From contig CAKKQG010000196.1 in NCBI GenBank assembly GCA_919901875.1, forward strand, positions 1 to 6,026: DNA of 6,026 nt, given 5' to 3'. The DNA comes from Anaerolineales bacterium. Its GTDB lineage: Bacteria > Chloroflexota > Anaerolineae > Anaerolineales > VGOW01. The notes under the pieces are model-generated. The model saw only the letters and a program-made list of their open reading frames with translations. It ran no database searches and was not told the origin of the DNA. Both the position numbers and the translations under genes were made by a program. Below, piece by piece: positions 4,024 to 6,026 of this stretch. The first letter of the stretch is position 1, and the number at the start of each line of letters is the position of its first letter.

Positions 4024-6026
4024 ATGACAACGTTAATTCTGACTCACGAACAAGCCGACTTTGACGCCGTCGCCTCTCTCTGGGCAACCCACCGCCTACA
4101 CACACACGCCACGCCCGTTTTACCGCGCCGCGTCAATCGCAACGTCCAAGCATTTTTGACTCTCTACGGCGAACACTTTAAATTCACCGAGACCGAAGAC
4201 CTCTCGCGCCATCGCGTGGATGACGTGATCATCGTAGACGCGCAAAGCACCTCATCCGTTAAAGGGATGAATGCCAAAACTCGCCTCACCGTGATCGATC
4301 ACCACCCCCTCAACGGTGAGGCCGCCACCGGTGCCAACACCACACTCTTAATCGAGCGCATGATCGAATCGCTCTTGCCTATCTCACCGATTGAAGCCAC
4401 ACTTTTTTTGATCGGCATCTACGAAGACACTGGCGCGCTCACCTACCTCACCACCACCGCCCGCGACGCCCGCGCCACCGCTCACTTAATCGAATGTAGC
4501 GCGCAGCTCGACATCGTCCGCGAATTTTTGAATCACCCCTTGAGCCCGGCGCAAAAAAAATTACACGATCAACTCCTCAACGCCGCCGAGACACATCTCA
4601 TCAACGGTCAACCCGTCACACTCTGCGCCATTGATGGCGGCGACACCAGCGAAGAACTGTCCACGCTCGCTCACTCGATCCGCGACACGCTCGATCCAGC
4701 CGCATTATTTCTTTTGATTCAATTAAGCGGACACGAGTCGCGCGTGCAGCTCATCGCCCGCTCCACCGTGAAAAATGTTGACGTGGGCGCGGCGGCATCC
4801 CACTTCGGCGGCGGCGGACACGGGCGGGCGGCGGCGGCGATCATCCGCAATCAATCCTTAGACGACGTGAAGCGCGAATTACTTACCATCCTGCCGACGC
4901 ACATTCAACCTGTCACCACCGTCGCCCAGATCATGTCGAGTGGCGTGCAAACGCTCGCACCCGATGTCACCATCCGCGAAGCCGCGACACGAATGCAGCG
5001 TTATGGCTACGAAGGCTATCCCGTCGTCGCCGATAACAAAGTGGTTGGCTTGCTCACGCGCCGCGCCGTAGATCGCGCCATGCACCACAACATCGGCGCG
5101 CAACCCATTCGCTCGATCATGGACATGGGCGAAGTGATCGTCTCGCCAAATGATTCATTGGATCATCTGCAACGCTTAATGATCACACACGGCTGGGGAC
5201 AAGTGCCGGTCGTAGAAAATGATGCGATCATCGGCGTGGTCACGCGCACCGATCTGATCAAACGCACGGTGACGCCGACTCGCGCTGCCAAACGGAATCT
5301 TGCCAATGAGCTGGCGTCGAGTCTGCCCAAAGACCGTCTCGACTTAATTCACCTTGTCTCCAACGCGGCAGCAGAATTAAACGACTCACTCTTCATCGTC
5401 GGCGGCTTTGTGCGCGATCTGATTCTGGGAACGCCGAGTTTTGATTTTGATCTCGTCGTTGAAGGCGAAGCGATCAAGTTAGCAAACAAATTGGCGGCGC
5501 AACACGGCGGCAAAATTACTGCACATTCACAGTTCGGCACGGCAAAGTGGAAACTGCCTTCAACTTCCCCTCTCCCCACTCTCGACTTCGTCACCGCCCG
5601 CTCCGAATTTTATCCGCACCCATCTGCCTTGCCCGAAGTGGAGCGCGGTAGCATCAAGCTCGACCTGCATCGGCGCGACTTCACGGTTAACACGTTGGCA
5701 CTACGCCTCGACACAGACACCTTCGGCGACCTACTCGACTTTTGGGGCGGCGAAAAAGATTTGAGCGATGGCTTGATTCGAGTCTTGCACTCGATCAGCT
5801 TTGTAGACGACCCGACTCGCATCTTACGCGCCGTGCGCTTCGAGCAACGTTTTAATTTCAAGATCGAACCGCGCACGCTTGAACTGATCTCACACGCCCT
5901 GCCATTATTAGATCGCGTCAGCGGCGACCGCATCCGCCATGAACTTGAAGCCATGCTGAAAGAACGCGAACCCGAAAAACATTTGGCGCGCTTGGGCGAA
6001 TTGGGAATCTTGAAACAGATTCATCC
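4024..6026 (+). CDS. DHH/DHHA1 - CBS - CBS - tRNA nucleotidyltransferase fusion (A-adding/CCA enzyme; 3' end outside window)
   Basis: At least 667 residues, open to the window edge. The N-terminal DHH phosphoesterase has THEQADFDA (D12, D14), VIIVDAQ (D72), the D92-H-H94 triad, GIYEDTG (D135), and a DHHA1 part with GGGGH (262-266). Two CBS domains follow (about 300-355 and 362-418), likely adenosine-nucleotide sensors. The class II nucleotidyltransferase head begins near 455 with GGFVRDLILG (460-469), metal-binding D474/D476 in FDFDLVVEG, RRDFTVNTLA (550-559), DDPTRILRAVRF (595-606) and GDRIRHELEAM. Proteins of this architecture are usually near 850-900 residues, so roughly 200 C-terminal residues are missing. 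In bacteria with split CC- and A-adding enzymes this fusion form is typically the A-adding one, but the specificity cannot be read here. The ATG at 4024 has no Shine-Dalgarno sequence or clear promoter; the 75-nt gap from the zinc-ribbon gene holds nothing recognisable. Confidence 0.92.
   Translation, partial: MTTLILTHEQADFDAVASLWATHRLHTHATPVLPRRVNRNVQAFLTLYGEHFKFTETEDLSRHRVDDVIIVDAQSTSSVKGMNAKTRLTVIDHHPLNGEAATGANTTLLIERMIESLLPISPIEATLFLIGIYEDTGALTYLTTTARDARATAHLIECSAQLDIVREFLNHPLSPAQKKLHDQLLNAAETHLINGQPVTLCAIDGGDTSEELSTLAHSIRDTLDPAALFLLIQLSGHESRVQLIARSTVKNVDVGAAASHFGGGGHGRAAAAIIRNQSLDDVKRELLTILPTHIQPVTTVAQIMSSGVQTLAPDVTIREAATRMQRYGYEGYPVVADNKVVGLLTRRAVDRAMHHNIGAQPIRSIMDMGEVIVSPNDSLDHLQRLMITHGWGQVPVVENDAIIGVVTRTDLIKRTVTPTRAAKRNLANELASSLPKDRLDLIHLVSNAAAELNDSLFIVGGFVRDLILGTPSFDFDLVVEGEAIKLANKLAAQHGGKITAHSQFGTAKWKLPSTSPLPTLDFVTARSEFYPHPSALPEVERGSIKLDLHRRDFTVNTLALRLDTDTFGDLLDFWGGEKDLSDGLIRVLHSISFVDDPTRILRAVRFEQRFNFKIEPRTLELISHALPLLDRVSGDRIRHELEAMLKEREPEKHLARLGELGILKQIH

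Noticed and set aside
4553..4560. Run of eight A inside the DHH region as a possible frameshift or slippage site
   Set aside because: The reading frame continues unbroken through it with family-like sequence on both sides; no evidence of a decayed or programmed frameshift.
4879..5954. Minus-strand open frames at 4879-5103, 5349-5594 and 5610-5954
   Set aside because: All are antisense to the CBS and nucleotidyltransferase regions, which carry clear motifs on the plus strand.

Overview
The window looks like a chromosomal segment of a Gram-positive-like or deep-branching bacterium. A Chloroflexota (Anaerolineae-type) source is my best guess. The reasons are the moderate GC content, start codons with little Shine-Dalgarno signal, heptanucleotide tandem tracts in the intergenic gaps, and a DHH-CBS-CBS-nucleotidyltransferase fusion gene. 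This assignment is inference from gene content, not proof. No rRNA, tRNA, CRISPR array, transposase or integrase was seen.

Left half, minus strand. Reading from about 3265 down to 1, the order is: a Tat-exported L,D-transpeptidase (2170-3252); 2 nt later a six-helix CcdA thiol-disulfide carrier (1394-2167); 1 nt later a membrane-anchored TlpA/ResA-type thioredoxin (805-1392); then, after a 113-nt gap of tandem repeats, a DUF2085 membrane protein cut by the window edge (1-691). The first three genes are a tight operon. A plausible reading is that CcdA passes electrons across the membrane to the TlpA-like protein, which keeps extracytoplasmic cysteines reduced. The catalytic cysteine of the transpeptidase, which here sits in a CXXC, is an obvious candidate client.

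Intergenic regions. The gap between the tlpA-like gene and the DUF2085 gene is striking. It lies in a 124-nt stretch with no C on the plus strand (no G in the transcript), built from eight phased heptamers and a perfect (GGGGTTTT)3GGGG block. The divergent gap 3253-3459 carries two looser heptamer tracts with the same rule: the coding-sense strand is poor in G on each side, and the polarity flips near 3320. Both divergent genes have a TATAAT hexamer 6-7 nt before the ATG, which suggests leaderless mRNAs.

Right half, plus strand. A small zinc-ribbon protein with a C-terminal membrane anchor (3460-3948) is followed, after 75 nt with no obvious signal, by a large multidomain gene (4024 to the window end). 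It has a DHH/DHHA1 phosphoesterase module, two CBS domains and a class II tRNA nucleotidyltransferase (A-adding/CCA-adding) head; the C-terminus is outside the window.

The protein-coding content is mostly recognisable families. The most unusual material is the intergenic repeat DNA and the CXXC at the transpeptidase active site next to a thiol-reduction pair.
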